Assembly (NCBI GenBank): GCA_963768085.1
Contig: CAVYGO010000004.1
Span: 46,046-110,045, forward strand
Direction of reading: 5' to 3'
Origin: Pukyongia sp963768085
Lineage (GTDB): Bacteria > Bacteroidota > Bacteroidia > Flavobacteriales > Flavobacteriaceae
Length of the DNA: 64,000 nt
Shown: positions 1-9,666 of the stretch, piece by piece
How positions within the stretch are numbered: the stretch's first letter is position 1
Layout: each line of letters starts with the position of its first letter
Translations under genes and position numbers: made by a program
The notes under the pieces: generated by a model
Seen by the model: the letters and a program-made list of their open reading frames with translations, nothing else
Told to the model about the DNA's origin: nothing
Databases searched by the model: none

Positions 1-230
1 TCTCTATACAGCTTTGCATCCTTATCGAAGCCCGCCGCCAGACCTACCGGATTGGGAAATGTAAGTCCAAAGACTTCTCTTTCCAGTCTAGGATCATTTA
101 CTTTATAGAGGAATCTGAACAATCCGCCAAAGCCAATAGCAGATGAAAATCGAATTAGTTTGAAGGTAAAATGGTGAACTTTTTCGGGGTCAATCTTAAA
201 AAGTAGTGGACGAAGTAACGATTTATACAT
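1..230 (-). CDS. pyrD: dihydroorotate dehydrogenase (quinone), N-terminal part, cut by window edge
   Basis: Only the first 76 codons are in the window. They run from an ATG at 228-230 leftwards and off the edge. The visible protein starts MYKSLLRPLLFKIDPEKVHH, has the helical membrane-associating N-terminus of class 2 dihydroorotate dehydrogenases, and reaches the conserved FPNPVGLAAGFDKD stretch that opens the FMN-binding barrel. The family oxidises dihydroorotate to orotate with quinone, the fourth step of pyrimidine synthesis. The gene is divergent from pepT. The match to class 2 enzymes is clear; completeness cannot be judged. Confidence 0.9.
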   Translation of the reverse strand, partial: MYKSLLRPLLFKIDPEKVHHFTFKLIRFSSAIGFGGLFRFLYKVNDPRLEREVFGLTFPNPVGLAAGFDKDAKLYR

Positions 231-248
231 GTACTGGAAATCTGCATG

Positions 249-256
249 CAAAAATA
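249..256 (-). promoter_or_regulatory. candidate -7 element of the pyrD promoter
   Basis: Read on the minus strand this is TATTTTTG, a perfect match to the Bacteroidota -7 box TAnnTTTG. It lies 19 bases before the pyrD start codon. No good TTTG -33 element is seen at the usual spacing, so this is a moderate call made from motif and position only. Confidence 0.4.
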
Positions 257-316
257 GGTTAAAACCTCCGAAAATTTAACTCTTATTCCTTTAATTTGTA
301 TTGTAATATATCAAGC

Positions 317-1565
317 ATGATCGACAAACAAAATCTCATAGACCGTTTTTTTAGTTATATAACGGTGGACACTGAAAGTGATCCTGAAAGTAAGACTACA
401 CCTAGTACTGAAAAACAATGGAATCTCGCCAATGCTCTGGCCGACGAACTAAAAGGTATTGGCATGAAAGATGTAAGCATTGATGAAAATGCGTATATCA
501 TGGCTACACTACCATCCAATGTAGACCATGAAGTTCCTGTGATAGGATTTATTTCGCATTTCGATACTTCTCCCGATTTCACCGGAGCCAATGTAAAGCC
601 TCAAATTGTAGAAAATTACGATGGTGGCGATATTATATTGAATGCAGAGAACAATATTGTTTTAAGTCCGAAAGAATTCGACGACCTGCTGCTTTACAAA
701 GGACAAACTCTTATCACTACAGATGGAACCACACTGCTTGGTGCCGATGATAAAGCCGGGATCGCGGAAATCGTATCGGCGATGGAGTATCTTATTAAGC
801 ATCCCGAGATTAAACACGGAGAGATTCGTGTGGGATTCACGCCCGATGAAGAAATTGGTCGTGGTGCACACAAATTCGATGTTGAAGAAATTTGGAGCGG
901 AATGGGCGTACACCGTAGACGGAAGTCAGGTAGGCGAGCTGGAATACGAAAATTTCAATGCCGCCGGTGCTGTGATCACCGTTCAGGGTAAGATCGTTCA
1001 TCCCGGATATGCTAAAGGAAAAATGGTTAATAGTATGTACATCGCCACTGAGTATCATAAATTCTCTTCCACGAATGGAAACCCCGGAGCATACAGAAGA
1101 TCGTGAAGGATTTTTCCATCTGCACACGTCTAGAAGGGTCGGTAGATTGCAACCAAACTACAGTATATCATTCGTGATCACAACAGGGAACATTTTGAAG
1201 CGCGAAAAGAAGTGATGCGTAAGCTGGCCCGAGAACTGAATTCGCAATATGAAAAAGAGGTCGTATCGGTGGAGATCAAAGATCAGTATTTCAATATGCG
1301 GGAAAAGATAGAACCTGTAATGCATATCGTGGATATTGCGGAAGAAGCTATGAAAAAGCCGGAATTTAACTCCACTCATAAAACCTATTCGCGGTGGAAC
1401 CGATGGTTCTCAGTTAAGTTTATGGGCTTGCCATGTCCTAATATCTTTGCCGGCGGACATAATTTTCATGGACGCTATGAATATGTCCCTGTGGAAAGTA
1501 TGCAGAAAGCTATTGAAGTTATCGTGAATATAGCACAACTCAGCCGCGAAACAAACAGAATTTAA
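317..1565 (+). CDS. pepT: peptidase T (tripeptide aminopeptidase), frame broken by indels
   Basis: Zinc metallopeptidase of family M20B that removes the N-terminal residue of tripeptides in the cytosol. The ATG at 317 starts MIDKQNLIDRFF, the usual PepT N-terminus; an in-frame codon at 296 is less likely. Visible motifs are the HFDTSPDF metal site (near 559), LLGADDKAG, and the TPDEEIGRG catalytic Glu pair (near 842). The C-terminal part carries the conserved GLPCPNIFAGGHNFHGRYEY (near 1426). The frame changes near 895, 1075, 1135 and 1205. A further compensated pair at about 1365-1410 garbles the segment that normally reads like PIRGGTDGS. Joined, the length is about 415 residues, normal for the family. 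The breaks look like sequencing indels. Confidence 0.92.
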
Positions 1566-1598
1566 AAAAAAGCCTTCATGAAAATGAAGGCTTTTTTT
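1564..1598. terminator. bidirectional intrinsic terminator between pepT and yajC
   Basis: The perfect 9-bp stem AGCCTTCAT / ATGAAGGCT (1571-1579 and 1584-1592) has a GAAA loop. It is flanked by an A-run on the left and a T-run on the right, so it can stop transcription from both convergent genes. Confidence 0.9.
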
Positions 1599-1615
1599 GA
1601 TAAGGCTATATTTAT

Positions 1616-1897
1616 TTACTTCTTTGCAGGAGCATTAAGCTTTGTACTTATTTCCATCGATATCGCAGATCGTTCAAATTTCATCTTGCCTGCGCCACTT
1701 TCAATTATACAGGTTCCATCGTCATTGAGGTCAAGTACTTTACCGTGCAATCCACTTTTGGTTACTACTTTATCTCCTCGTTTCAATTCGGAAGCAAATT
1801 TCTTTTCTTGCTTCTGATTTTTCATTTGCGGACGTATCATAAAGAAATACATCACAACAAACATCAATACAAGTAATATCAGGCTTTGCTGTTCCAT
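1616..1897 (-). CDS. yajC: preprotein translocase subunit YajC
   Basis: 93-residue inner-membrane protein, normal length for YajC, an accessory subunit of the SecDF-YajC complex that works with SecYEG. Residues 5-22 form one hydrophobic helix (LILLVLMFVVMYFFMI). They are followed by the family signature RPQMKNQKQEKKF and by a small beta domain with GDKVVTKSGLHGKV. It lies 26 bases after the DUF1573 gene on the same strand, an arrangement common in Flavobacteriia, and probably shares its transcript. Confident call. Confidence 0.93.
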   Translation of the reverse strand: MEQQSLILLVLMFVVMYFFMIRPQMKNQKQEKKFASELKRGDKVVTKSGLHGKVLDLNDDGTCIIESGAGKMKFERSAISMEISTKLNAPAKK

Positions 1898-1923
1898 ACA
1901 AGAAGACTATTTCCTACTAAAAT

Positions 1924-2414
1924 TTACTTAGTGTTTGTTTGTATTACATTGCTACCGGTTGGAGTTACACCTTCTTTAGCATTTACAAACGCTTTGATCA
2001 TTAAAGTTTCTTTACCATTTTCGGTATTCGCAGTAATGGTAACAGTTTTACTCACCTGATTTTTACCACTACCATTAAATTTCACTAATAATTCTCCAGT
2101 TTCTCCTGGAGCAACAGGGTCTTTCGTAAATTGAGGTACAGTACATCCACAGCTACTCTTTGCATCAACGATTACTAATGGAGCTTTTCCTGTGTTGGTG
2201 AATTTAAATACGTGTTCTACGTTGGTTCCCCTTCGATTGTTCCGAAGTCATATTCGCTTTCTTCGAAAGTCATTACAGGAAGTCTCCTGCTTTTGCATCA
2301 CGATTTGCAGCAGCAGCTACATTTTCTTCATTTACTTTATCCGCAGCATTTTCTTTACAAGATGTAAAAATGAAAGCTGACAAGACTAGCTACTATTAAA
2401 ATTGATTTTTTCAT
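1924..2414 (-). CDS. DUF1573 domain lipoprotein, frame broken by indels
   Basis: The ATG at 2412-2414 starts MKKSILIVASLVS. After one indel near 2360 it continues as a lipobox-like FTSCKENAADK. Later frames read MTFEESEYDFGTIEEG, HVFKFTNTGKAPLVIVDAKS, SSCGCTVP and EPVAPGETG-type strands ending in NVIQTNTK. This Ig-like domain with the SSCGCT motif is the DUF1573 family, common as surface or periplasmic lipoproteins in Bacteroidota; its function is unknown. Three indels (about 2230, 2280 and 2360) break the frame. Joined, it is about 163 residues. It is followed by yajC. Confidence 0.8.
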
Positions 2415-2443
2415 AGGATATTAATTTTAGTTTTTAAGAGATG

Positions 2444-2474
2444 CAAAAATACTTATTTTTTTGCTTTTATCTAA
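2444..2474 (-). promoter_or_regulatory. candidate promoter of the DUF1573-yajC unit
   Basis: On the minus strand the -7 box TATTTTTG lies at 2444-2451, a perfect TAnnTTTG. A TTAG close to TTTG lies 19 bases upstream. The start codon follows 29 bases after the box. Call made from motif and position. Confidence 0.45.
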
Positions 2475-2492
2475 GTCCGCGCCCAATTTTAT

Positions 2493-3423
2493 TCAATTTT
2501 CATTCGCCGGCTCAAATTCTTTTACAAGTTTATCTAAAATTCCATTAATAAAAATACTGCTTTTGGGTGTAGAGTATTCTTTGGAAATTTCGAGGTATTC
2601 ATTAATAGTCGCTCGCACAGGAATGGTAGGAAAATAGAGGAATTCTGCTATGCCCATTTTTAGGATAATCATATCAATATCTGCAATTCGTTCCTTATCC
2701 CAATTGGGTGTTTTTCCTTCAATTTCAGCCGCAAGTTTTTCATCATTTAATACCACTTTCCGAAATAGTTGTAACGCAAATTCCCTATCTTCTTCATTCT
2801 TTATAAAGTCGGGAATCAGAGTTGATGCAATATTATTCGCATTCAAGTTTGGAAAGCATCTTGACCATTGCACTGTATTCACTATCGGAAAATCATCAAT
2901 CCAGGTAAGACGTTTATCTTCCAAGGTATTCGTACAATTTATCATTGGGCGCAATTACTTCCTTATACATCTTAATTACAAATTCCTTATCCTGCTGAAA
3001 CGTTGGATTTTTTACTGAAAGATATTCAGTATAAAAATCTTTCGAAATCAATTCTTTAAAGAGAATGCCAATATATTCATCATCTTGCTTCCAGTAATTG
3101 AGTTTTTTATTCTTATGAATCTTCTGCAACTCTTCATGCTCGAGCCAATAAGTTGAAGTAGCTTATTATCTATAAATTCTTGACTCGGATTCTTTTCGGT
3201 TTCAGTTGCTAAATGCTTTTTTTGGAGACTTAAACAGATACAACTCCGCATGATCACGCATAGCAACCATTAGATTGAAGCATAAAGCAAATATAGATCA
3301 TGCATCTGGTCTGATACTGTAAAAAAGAAATTTCTCCTGCTTGTCAAGATCGGGCTGTTCACTTTGCTTGAAGGCGTAAATAGATTGTAATACTTTTACC
3401 CTAATATGTCTTCTTGTAAGCAT
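2493..3423 (-). CDS. nusB: transcription antitermination factor NusB, frame broken by indels
   Basis: The ATG at 3421-3423 starts MLTRRHIRVKVLQSIYAF, the conserved NusB N-terminal helix. After several indels (about 3290, 3150 and 2940) the C-terminal half is intact. It contains WDKERIADIDMIILKMGIAEFLYFP and ATINEYLEISKEYSTPKSSIFING, the RNA- and S10-binding part of the fold (each quoted in full elsewhere only in part). Joined length is about 310 residues, twice the E. coli protein but usual for Bacteroidota NusB, which have an extra N-terminal domain. NusB binds boxA RNA with NusE in rRNA antitermination. It is an essential-type gene, so the breaks are most likely read errors. Confidence 0.88.
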
Positions 3424-3450
3424 ATGTTTGTAAAGAACTTTTATAAATAA

Positions 3451-3478
3451 CAACGCACAAGAAATATCCTGTGCGTTG
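3451..3478 (-). terminator. possible weak terminator after leucine dehydrogenase
   Basis: The 9-bp inverted repeat CAACGCACA / TGTGCGTTG has a 10-base loop. It lies between the leucine dehydrogenase stop and the nusB start. On the minus strand it is followed only by TTATTTATAA, a poor U-tract, so termination is plausible but uncertain; it could also act in the nusB leader. Confidence 0.4.
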
Positions 3479-3508
3479 CAAATATAATACTTTTAAAAAT
3501 TGAATTAA

Positions 3509-4615
3509 TTATTTTTCTTTCTTTCTTGCGTCTATTCTTGCTTGCGCAACATCGAAAGCGGCCTGATGTGTTGTCACGTCATTCAGCTTCGGCATTCTGA
3601 AGAATTTCTAAGGTCGTATTGTAGATATTTTCTGTTTTACGAATGATTTCATGCTTACCATAATTTTCAAGTTCGGCATACACATTTATGATTCCTCCGG
3701 CATTGATCAAGAAATCGGGCGCATAAACAATTCCTTTATCACGCAACAACATTCCGTGTTTATTCTCGATCTGCCAGTTGGTTATTCGCAGCACCTGCAA
3801 TTACCTTAGCTTTCAATTGATCAATGGTATCATCATTAATGGTCGCTCCTAGTGCACAGGGGGCATAAATATCCATCTCTTCGCTATAAAGATTGCTTAC
3901 CTCCGTAAATTGTCCACATTGTACTTTATCGCGAACTTCTTCCAGTCTTTCCTGGTTGATATCTGCAATATATACTTTCGCACCTTCGTTGGTAAGGTTT
4001 TCAACCAATGCTTCTCCTACATTTCCAATTCCCTGAACATAAACTACTTTATCTTCCAGAACATCAGTCCCAAAGGCATACTTTGCAGCAGCTTTCATTC
4101 CCATAAAAACGCCATAGGCAGTAATTGGCGAAGGATTTCCTGCACCTCCTATTTCTTCAGAAATACCCGTAACATATGGAGTCACGGTACGAACCAGGTC
4201 CATATCGACTGGTTTCCATTCCCACATCTTCCGCAGTGATATATTTTCCACTCAACGAATGTACGAATTCACCAAAACGTAGTCATTAGTTCCGGATGTT
4301 TTTTGTGTCTTGGCATCGCCAATTATCACGGCTTTTCCTCCACCGAGGTTCAATCCGGTAATTGCCGCTTTAAAGGTCATTCCCCTGATAAACGAAGCAC
4401 GTCATTTAAGGGCATCCCATTCACTATTATATTGCCACATTCTGGTACCTCCCAAAGCAGGTCCCAAGACGGTATTATGTATTCCAATTATTGCTTTTAA
4501 ACCTGTATCTTTGTCGTTGCAAAAAACGATTTGCTCGTGATTGTCGAACGACAATTGTCCGAAAACCGGGTCAATTTTTTCAAGTTCATTCGGAGTTCAC
4601 TACTTCAGTTATCAT
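3509..4615 (-). CDS. Glu/Leu/Phe/Val dehydrogenase, probably leucine dehydrogenase, frame broken by indels
   Basis: NAD-dependent amino-acid dehydrogenase that deaminates branched-chain amino acids to 2-oxo acids. The ATG at 4613-4615 starts MITEVVNSE. Further frames give the dimerisation and catalytic domain (LGPALGGTRMW; the substrate loop GLNLGGGKAVI) and the Rossmann domain with VVYVQGIGNVGEALVENL. They continue to CALGATINDDTI, AGAANNQL and PDFLINAGGIINVYAE, all classic for the family. Frame changes occur near 4580, 4510, 4410, 4250 and in 3780-3800 and 3580. Joined length is about 367 residues, as in leucine dehydrogenases. A strong promoter lies just upstream. Exact substrate preference cannot be read from sequence. 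Confidence 0.87.
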
Positions 4616-4653
4616 AGCATATATAAAATTTAAGTATCCTTAAAAAGGACGTG

Positions 4654-4686
4654 CAAAAGTAACAGGATAACTGACAATTCAACAAA
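4654..4686 (-). promoter_or_regulatory. promoter of the leucine dehydrogenase gene
   Basis: On the minus strand TTTG (4683-4686), a 21-base spacer and TACTTTTG (4654-4661) match the Bacteroidota -33/-7 consensus TTTG ... TAnnTTTG at both elements. The start codon is about 38 bases downstream of the -7 box. This is the best promoter seen in the window. Confidence 0.6.
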
Positions 4687-4735
4687 AAAATTGATGTTAA
4701 ATCAAGAATTTGTTAATAACTATTCAGTCTCCTAA

Positions 4736-6488
4736 ATGAAAGAGCTTCAATATCTTAATCACTATTTTATAAAATATAGAGGTCGATTATTCTTCGGTTT
4801 ATTTATTACCATGGTTGCAAGAATATTTGCTTTATTGTGCCTATGAAATGGGAGATATCTGTAAATGTGGTTGAAAAGGATATTTCCGGTGAGATCACGA
4901 GGCAGATCAGTTAGAATCTCTTTTACTCAATAGCATACTACTTATAATAGGAGCCACATTATTATCTGCTCTTTTAACTTTTATAATGCGGCAGACCATT
5001 ATTGTGGTTTCCCGTTATATCGAATTTGATCTTAAAAATGAAGTTTTTCAGCAATATGAAAGGCTTTCACTGAGTTTCTATAAGCAAAATCGAACCGGAG
5101 ACCTAATGAATCGAATCAGTGAGGATGTTTCCAAAGTGCGAATGTATGTGGGACCTGCACTAATGTATAGCACTACCACTGTCACACTGTTTGTCGTTGT
5201 ATTGAGTTATATGATCTATAAAGCACCACTATTAACCTTATATGCTGTTGCCCCACTCCCCGTCCTTTCTGTGTTGATCTATAAACTAAGTGCTGCTATA
5301 CACAAACGCAGTACCATTGTGCAGGAATACCTCTCGAAATTAACCACCTTCACCCAGGAAAGTTTTAGCGGGATCTCGGTAATCAAAGCCTATGGCCTGG
5401 AACCGCGCACCAATACCGAATTCGTGGAACTTTCCGAAGGAAGCAAAGAAAAGAATATTGACCTTGTTAAAGTACAGGCTTTGTTCTTCCCACTGATGAT
5501 GCTACTCATTGGATTAAGCAACGTTCTGGTGATCTATATTGGCGGACAACAATACATCAACGACCAGATTGAACTGGGAACTATTGTAGAATTTCTTATC
5601 TATGTGAACCTGCTTACCTGGCCTGTCGCTGTTGTAGGTTGGGTTACATCTATTGTGCAACAGGCAGAGGCTTCACAAAAAAGAATCAACGAGTTCCTGA
5701 ATGAAGAGCCTGCCATTAAGAATTTGAATGCCGTACCCTCAGAAATAAAAGGAAAAATCACGTTTAAAAATTTAAGCTATACCTATCCGGACACCAATAT
5801 CACAGCGCTGAAAAATGTCTCCTTCACCATCAATCCCGGACAAACACTGGCCATCGTTGGAAATACCGGTTCCGGTAAATCGACCATGCTGGAATTAATA
5901 GGCCGATTATACGACGTGAAAGAAGGTGAACTGCTTATAGACGACATTCCCATAACCAACCATAATCTGTCAAGTTTACGTTCCAGTATTGGTTATGTGC
6001 CTCAGGACGCCTTCCTGTTCAGCGATACCTTGAGTAATAATATTAAATTCGGAAAGGAAAATGCTACCCAGGAAGAGATCGTCGAAGCCGCGAAAAATGC
6101 CGCTGTTCATGAAAATATTGTAGGTTTCAATCATGGTTATGACACTATTTTAGGAGAACGCGGAATAAGTTTGAGCGGGGGACAAAAACAAAGAGTATCT
6201 ATTGCCCGAGCCATTATAAAGAACCCTCATATATTATTATTTGATGATTGTTTATCTGCCGTTGACACGGAAACTGAGGAGGAGATCCTTCAGAATTTAA
6301 ACAAGATATCTTCCGATAAAACCACCATTATTGTAAGTCACCGTGTTTCTTCAGCTAAGAATGCCGATACCATCATTGTTCTTGAAGAAGGTGAAATTAT
6401 TCAGCAAGGTGCTCATAATGAGCTAGTAAACACAGATGGCTACTACAAAGAATTATACACCAAACAGCTTTTAGAAAAAGAAATGTAG
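4736..6488 (+). CDS. ABC transporter, fused permease and ATPase (MsbA/MdlB-like exporter), N-terminal frame broken
   Basis: Half-transporter of about 583 residues. The ATG at 4736 starts MKELQYLNHYFIKYRG. Two indels (about 4843 and 4905) separate the first membrane helix from the long intact frame at 4986-6488. The membrane domain has helices around VTLFVVVLSYMIY and FFPLMMLLIGLSNVLVIYI. The ATPase has Walker A GNTGSGKST (near 5863), Q-loop GYVPQDAFLFS, signature LSGGQKQRVS (near 6173), Walker B ILLFDDCLSAVD and H-loop IIVSHRV. It would pump a hydrophobic or lipid-like substrate outwards as a dimer. The substrate is unknown, and the neighbours give no clue. Confidence 0.88.
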
Positions 6489-6553
6489 GTTATTGTTGGC
6501 ATATTTCGATTTTTTTTAGATTTTTGGCTAACATTAACTAAAAACTATAACCA

Positions 6554-6943
6554 ATGGGTGATCAGTATATGATGGAGAAAGAAGAAATTTATTCGAAGGT
6601 AATGCGTGCCGGTAGACGTACCTATTTTTTCGACGTTCGTTCTACTAAGGCCGGAGATTACTACCTGACGATCACAGAAAGTAAAAAATTTACAAACGAC
6701 GATGGATCCTTCCACTATAAAAAACATAAAATTTATCTTTATAAGGAAGATTTCCACGAGTTTAAGGATAATGTGGAAGAAATGATACAATACATCATAG
6801 ATGAAAAAGGAGAAGAAGTAATAAGTGAACGTCACCAAAAAGATTATAAAAAGGAAGAAAACGAAGTGACCGATACGGTTCAGGAGCCGACGGACGAGAC
6901 TTCTACTTCAAATTTCACCGATATTGAATTCGACGATATTTAG
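6554..6943 (+). CDS. DUF3276 (PUR-like) family protein
   Basis: 129 residues. Residues 8-85 form the DUF3276 domain: EEIYSKVMRAGRRTYFFDVR, then DYYLTITESKKF and HKIYLYKEDFHEF. This is one PUR-type repeat, a fold that binds single-stranded nucleic acid in studied homologues. The C-terminal 45 residues are acidic and probably disordered (KKEENEVTDTVQEPTDETST), ending in DIEFDDI. The family is near-universal in Bacteroidota as a small single-copy gene. A nucleic-acid-binding role is inferred from the fold, not shown here. The gene stands alone and is followed by a terminator. Confidence 0.88.
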   Translation: MGDQYMMEKEEIYSKVMRAGRRTYFFDVRSTKAGDYYLTITESKKFTNDDGSFHYKKHKIYLYKEDFHEFKDNVEEMIQYIIDEKGEEVISERHQKDYKKEENEVTDTVQEPTDETSTSNFTDIEFDDI

Positions 6944-6965
6944 TCTAAAATCATCTTAAAAAAAC

Positions 6966-6997
6966 AAAACCGCCCATCTATGTGAGGCGGTTTTTTT
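6966..6997 (+). terminator. intrinsic terminator after the DUF3276 gene
   Basis: A stem ACCGCC (6969-6974) / GGCGGT (6986-6991) with an 11-base loop is followed by seven T. The upstream A-run would also let it work leftwards. Confidence 0.85.
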
Positions 6998-7053
6998 ATA
7001 TTTAGCCTTCGAGTTTATAACAGCACTGTCAGGCTAACACTTCTATACCAACT

Positions 7054-9573
7054 ATGAAAAAAATCTTTCTATTAATCTGTTTTCTTAGCACACTACCAAT
7101 CATCGCCCAGGATTATCTGGTCGATCTTAATTATTACCTGCCGAAGGATATTACATACAATAGCTCGATCCCTACACCCAAGTCGGTTATTGGCCACGAA
7201 GTGGGTGAATGGCATGTGACCCACGATAAACTTGTTCAGTATATGTACGCTTTGGCAGAGGCGAGTGATCGAATCACTATCGAGAATCGTGGCTCTACTT
7301 TTGAAGGAAGACCCTTGCTATTACTAACGATAACTTCACCCGCCAATCATGGTAACATCGGTACTATAAAAGCTCAGCATAACGCATTAACCGAAAGTGG
7401 TTCTGCCTCTTTGAACACGGCCAATATGCCTGCTGTGGTCTACCAGGGATTTTCTATTCACGGAAATGAACCCAGTGGTACCAACGCGGGACTAGCTGTT
7501 GCTTATTATCTCGCGGCAGCCCAAAATACCAAAATAGATGATTTACTGAATAATACGGTGATCCTGTTCGATCCTTCTTTCAATCCTGATGGTTTGCAGC
7601 GATTTGCCTACTGGGCCAACATGCATAAAAGCAAAAATATCAATCCCGATCCCAACGACCGCGAATACAGCGAAGTATGGCCAGGGGGTCGTACGAATCA
7701 TTATTGGTTTGATTTAAACAGAGACTGGCTTCCCGTTCAATTACCGGAAAGCCGGGCAAGGATCAGGACTTTCCACGACTGGTATCCCAACATTTTAACA
7801 GACCATCATGAAATGGGAAGAAACTCCAGCTTCTTTTTTCAACCTGGGATCCCGTCACGAACTCACCCTCTCACTCCTCAGAAAAATCAGGATTTAACCA
7901 GGCAGGTAGCAAAATTCCATGCCAAAGCCTTCGACCAGTTGGGTAGTTTTTATTATTCTGAAGAGAACTTCGACGACTTCTACTACGGAAAAGGATCTTC
8001 TTTTCCTGATATTAACGGAGGCGTTGGAATCCTCTTCGAACAAGCCTCCTCCAGGGGGCATGCCCAGGAAAGCTCCAATGGCATCCTCACCTTTCCTTTC
8101 ACCATAAGAAATCAGTTTACAGCGGCATTGAGCACTTTGGACGCCGCCGTTGCCCTTCGGAAAGACCTGTTGGATTACCAGCGGGATTTCTTCAATAATG
8201 CGCGGGGAGAGGCCGCATCGGGTGGTGCAATTGTATTCGGTGATGAAAAAGATGCTGCGAAAGCTTATCATCTTGCTGAAATACTCAAGCGACATAAGAT
8301 CACCTTACACGAGTTGAAAGAAGACTTTTCCAATAATGGTAAAAATTATAAGAAAGGATATAGTTATGTGGTACCAAAGAACCAAAGGCAGCATCGTTTG
8401 ATCAACGCAATATTCGAGAAAAGGACCAAATTTCAGGATAGTCTTTTCTACGATATCAGTGCCTGGAGCTTTCCTCTTGCCTTTAACCTCGACTACGTAG
8501 AGAATGCTTCTGTTAGCCGGGCAGGATCGGAGATCATCGATCTTCAGATGAAAACACCAGACACTCCCAATGTCTCCACGTATGCTTATTTAATGGAATG
8601 GCATGAGTATTACAGTCCGAAAGCACTAAACATGATCCTTACCGAAGGATTACGTGCCAAAGTCGCCATGAAGCAATTTTCTATTGAAGGCAAGGATTAT
8701 GACTATGGCACTATTCTGATCCCAATACAGAACCAGAAGCTGCAAATGGCCGATCTCACCAAATTTCTTGCGAAGGTGAGTCGTGAAACCAAGGTTCCTA
8801 TCCAAGGCGTGAAGACCGGGTTGGCAAAAGGAATCGACCTGGGAAGTAGTCAGTTCAGGGCGGTCGAACTGCCAAAAGTTGCTATCCTCACGGGAAATGG
8901 TATTAATCCCTACGACGCGGGTGAGATCTGGCACTTGTTCGATACTCGCTACGATATGATGATCACAAAACTGGACCGCCGTAATTTTAGTCGTACCGAC
9001 CTCAGTCGATACACAGATATAATTATGCCCGCCAGCAGGGGAAATGCCCTGGATAAGGGAGATGTAGAAAAATTGAAAAAATGGGTACAGGATGGCGGAT
9101 CTCTGATCGCTTTCAGAAATGCAGGACGGTTTCTAGACCGCAATGAAATGCTAAAAATCAAGTTCAAATCACGAAAAGACACGGCGACCAATATTTCGTA
9201 TGAGCAACGTAGTAATTACAGGGGTGCACAGGTGGTAGGCGGAGCCATCTTTGAGGCAAAACTTGACCGTTCACACCCTATTGCCTTTGGTTATAAGAAT
9301 GATCGGGTAGCAATGTTCCGCAACACTACACTCTTTGTAGAAGCCGATTCCGATAGCTACAACAATCCGATTCAGTATACGGCTAATCCCTTATTGAGTG
9401 GTTATATTTCAAAACCAAATTTGAAGGATCTGGCCAGGACGGTGCCATTCAAGACATCGGGCATGGGACGTGGGCAAGTTCTTTACTTTACGGATAACAC
9501 GAACTTCCGGGCTTTTTGGTATGGAACCAACAAACTTCTAATGAATGCTATTTTCTTTGGGGACAAGATGTAG
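7054..9573 (+). CDS. secreted M14-family zinc carboxypeptidase
   Basis: 839 residues in one intact frame. Residues 1-19 are a signal peptide (MKKIFLLICFLSTLPIIAQ), so it is exported to the periplasm or outside. The M14 zinc site is complete: HGNE at 136-139 (first His and Glu), the second His in TDHHEMG at about 251-252, and the likely catalytic Glu in ILFEQASS at about 329. The middle contains FNPDG and the long linker typical of large Bacteroidota M14 proteins. The C-terminal third (about residues 610-839) resembles a glutamine-amidotransferase-like fold (VAILTGNGINPYDAGEIW, GQVLYFTDN) as seen in relatives. It probably trims peptides from environmental protein; exact specificity is unknown. 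Confidence 0.85.
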   Translation: MKKIFLLICFLSTLPIIAQDYLVDLNYYLPKDITYNSSIPTPKSVIGHEVGEWHVTHDKLVQYMYALAEASDRITIENRGSTFEGRPLLLLTITSPANHGNIGTIKAQHNALTESGSASLNTANMPAVVYQGFSIHGNEPSGTNAGLAVAYYLAAAQNTKIDDLLNNTVILFDPSFNPDGLQRFAYWANMHKSKNINPDPNDREYSEVWPGGRTNHYWFDLNRDWLPVQLPESRARIRTFHDWYPNILTDHHEMGRNSSFFFQPGIPSRTHPLTPQKNQDLTRQVAKFHAKAFDQLGSFYYSEENFDDFYYGKGSSFPDINGGVGILFEQASSRGHAQESSNGILTFPFTIRNQFTAALSTLDAAVALRKDLLDYQRDFFNNARGEAASGGAIVFGDEKDAAKAYHLAEILKRHKITLHELKEDFSNNGKNYKKGYSYVVPKNQRQHRLINAIFEKRTKFQDSLFYDISAWSFPLAFNLDYVENASVSRAGSEIIDLQMKTPDTPNVSTYAYLMEWHEYYSPKALNMILTEGLRAKVAMKQFSIEGKDYDYGTILIPIQNQKLQMADLTKFLAKVSRETKVPIQGVKTGLAKGIDLGSSQFRAVELPKVAILTGNGINPYDAGEIWHLFDTRYDMMITKLDRRNFSRTDLSRYTDIIMPASRGNALDKGDVEKLKKWVQDGGSLIAFRNAGRFLDRNEMLKIKFKSRKDTATNISYEQRSNYRGAQVVGGAIFEAKLDRSHPIAFGYKNDRVAMFRNTTLFVEADSDSYNNPIQYTANPLLSGYISKPNLKDLARTVPFKTSGMGRGQVLYFTDNTNFRAFWYGTNKLLMNAIFFGDKM

Positions 9574-9637
9574 CTGAATGGAAATCCTTTTCGTTAATTT
9601 TTCCAATGAATTGGGAGACATCTCATTTCCTAAACCC

Positions 9638-9666
9638 TATCTTTGCCGCTTTTTTAAGCGGCAAAG
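9638..9666 (+). promoter_or_regulatory. candidate promoter and operator palindrome directly before sulP
   Basis: The -7-type box TATCTTTG (9638-9645, perfect TAnnTTTG) overlaps a perfect 11-bp inverted repeat, CTTTGCCGCTT / AAGCGGCAAAG (9641-9651 and 9656-9666, TTTT loop). The right arm touches the ATG at 9667. A TTG lies 24 bases before the box, slightly too far. If the box is used, the transcript would start inside the palindrome. The repeat would then act as a DNA operator, not as an mRNA hairpin. Confidence 0.5.

Noticed and set aside
9641..9666. Palindrome as terminator of the M14 peptidase gene
   Set aside because: There is no T-run after the stem on the plus strand; the T bases are in the loop, so an operator or leader element fits better.
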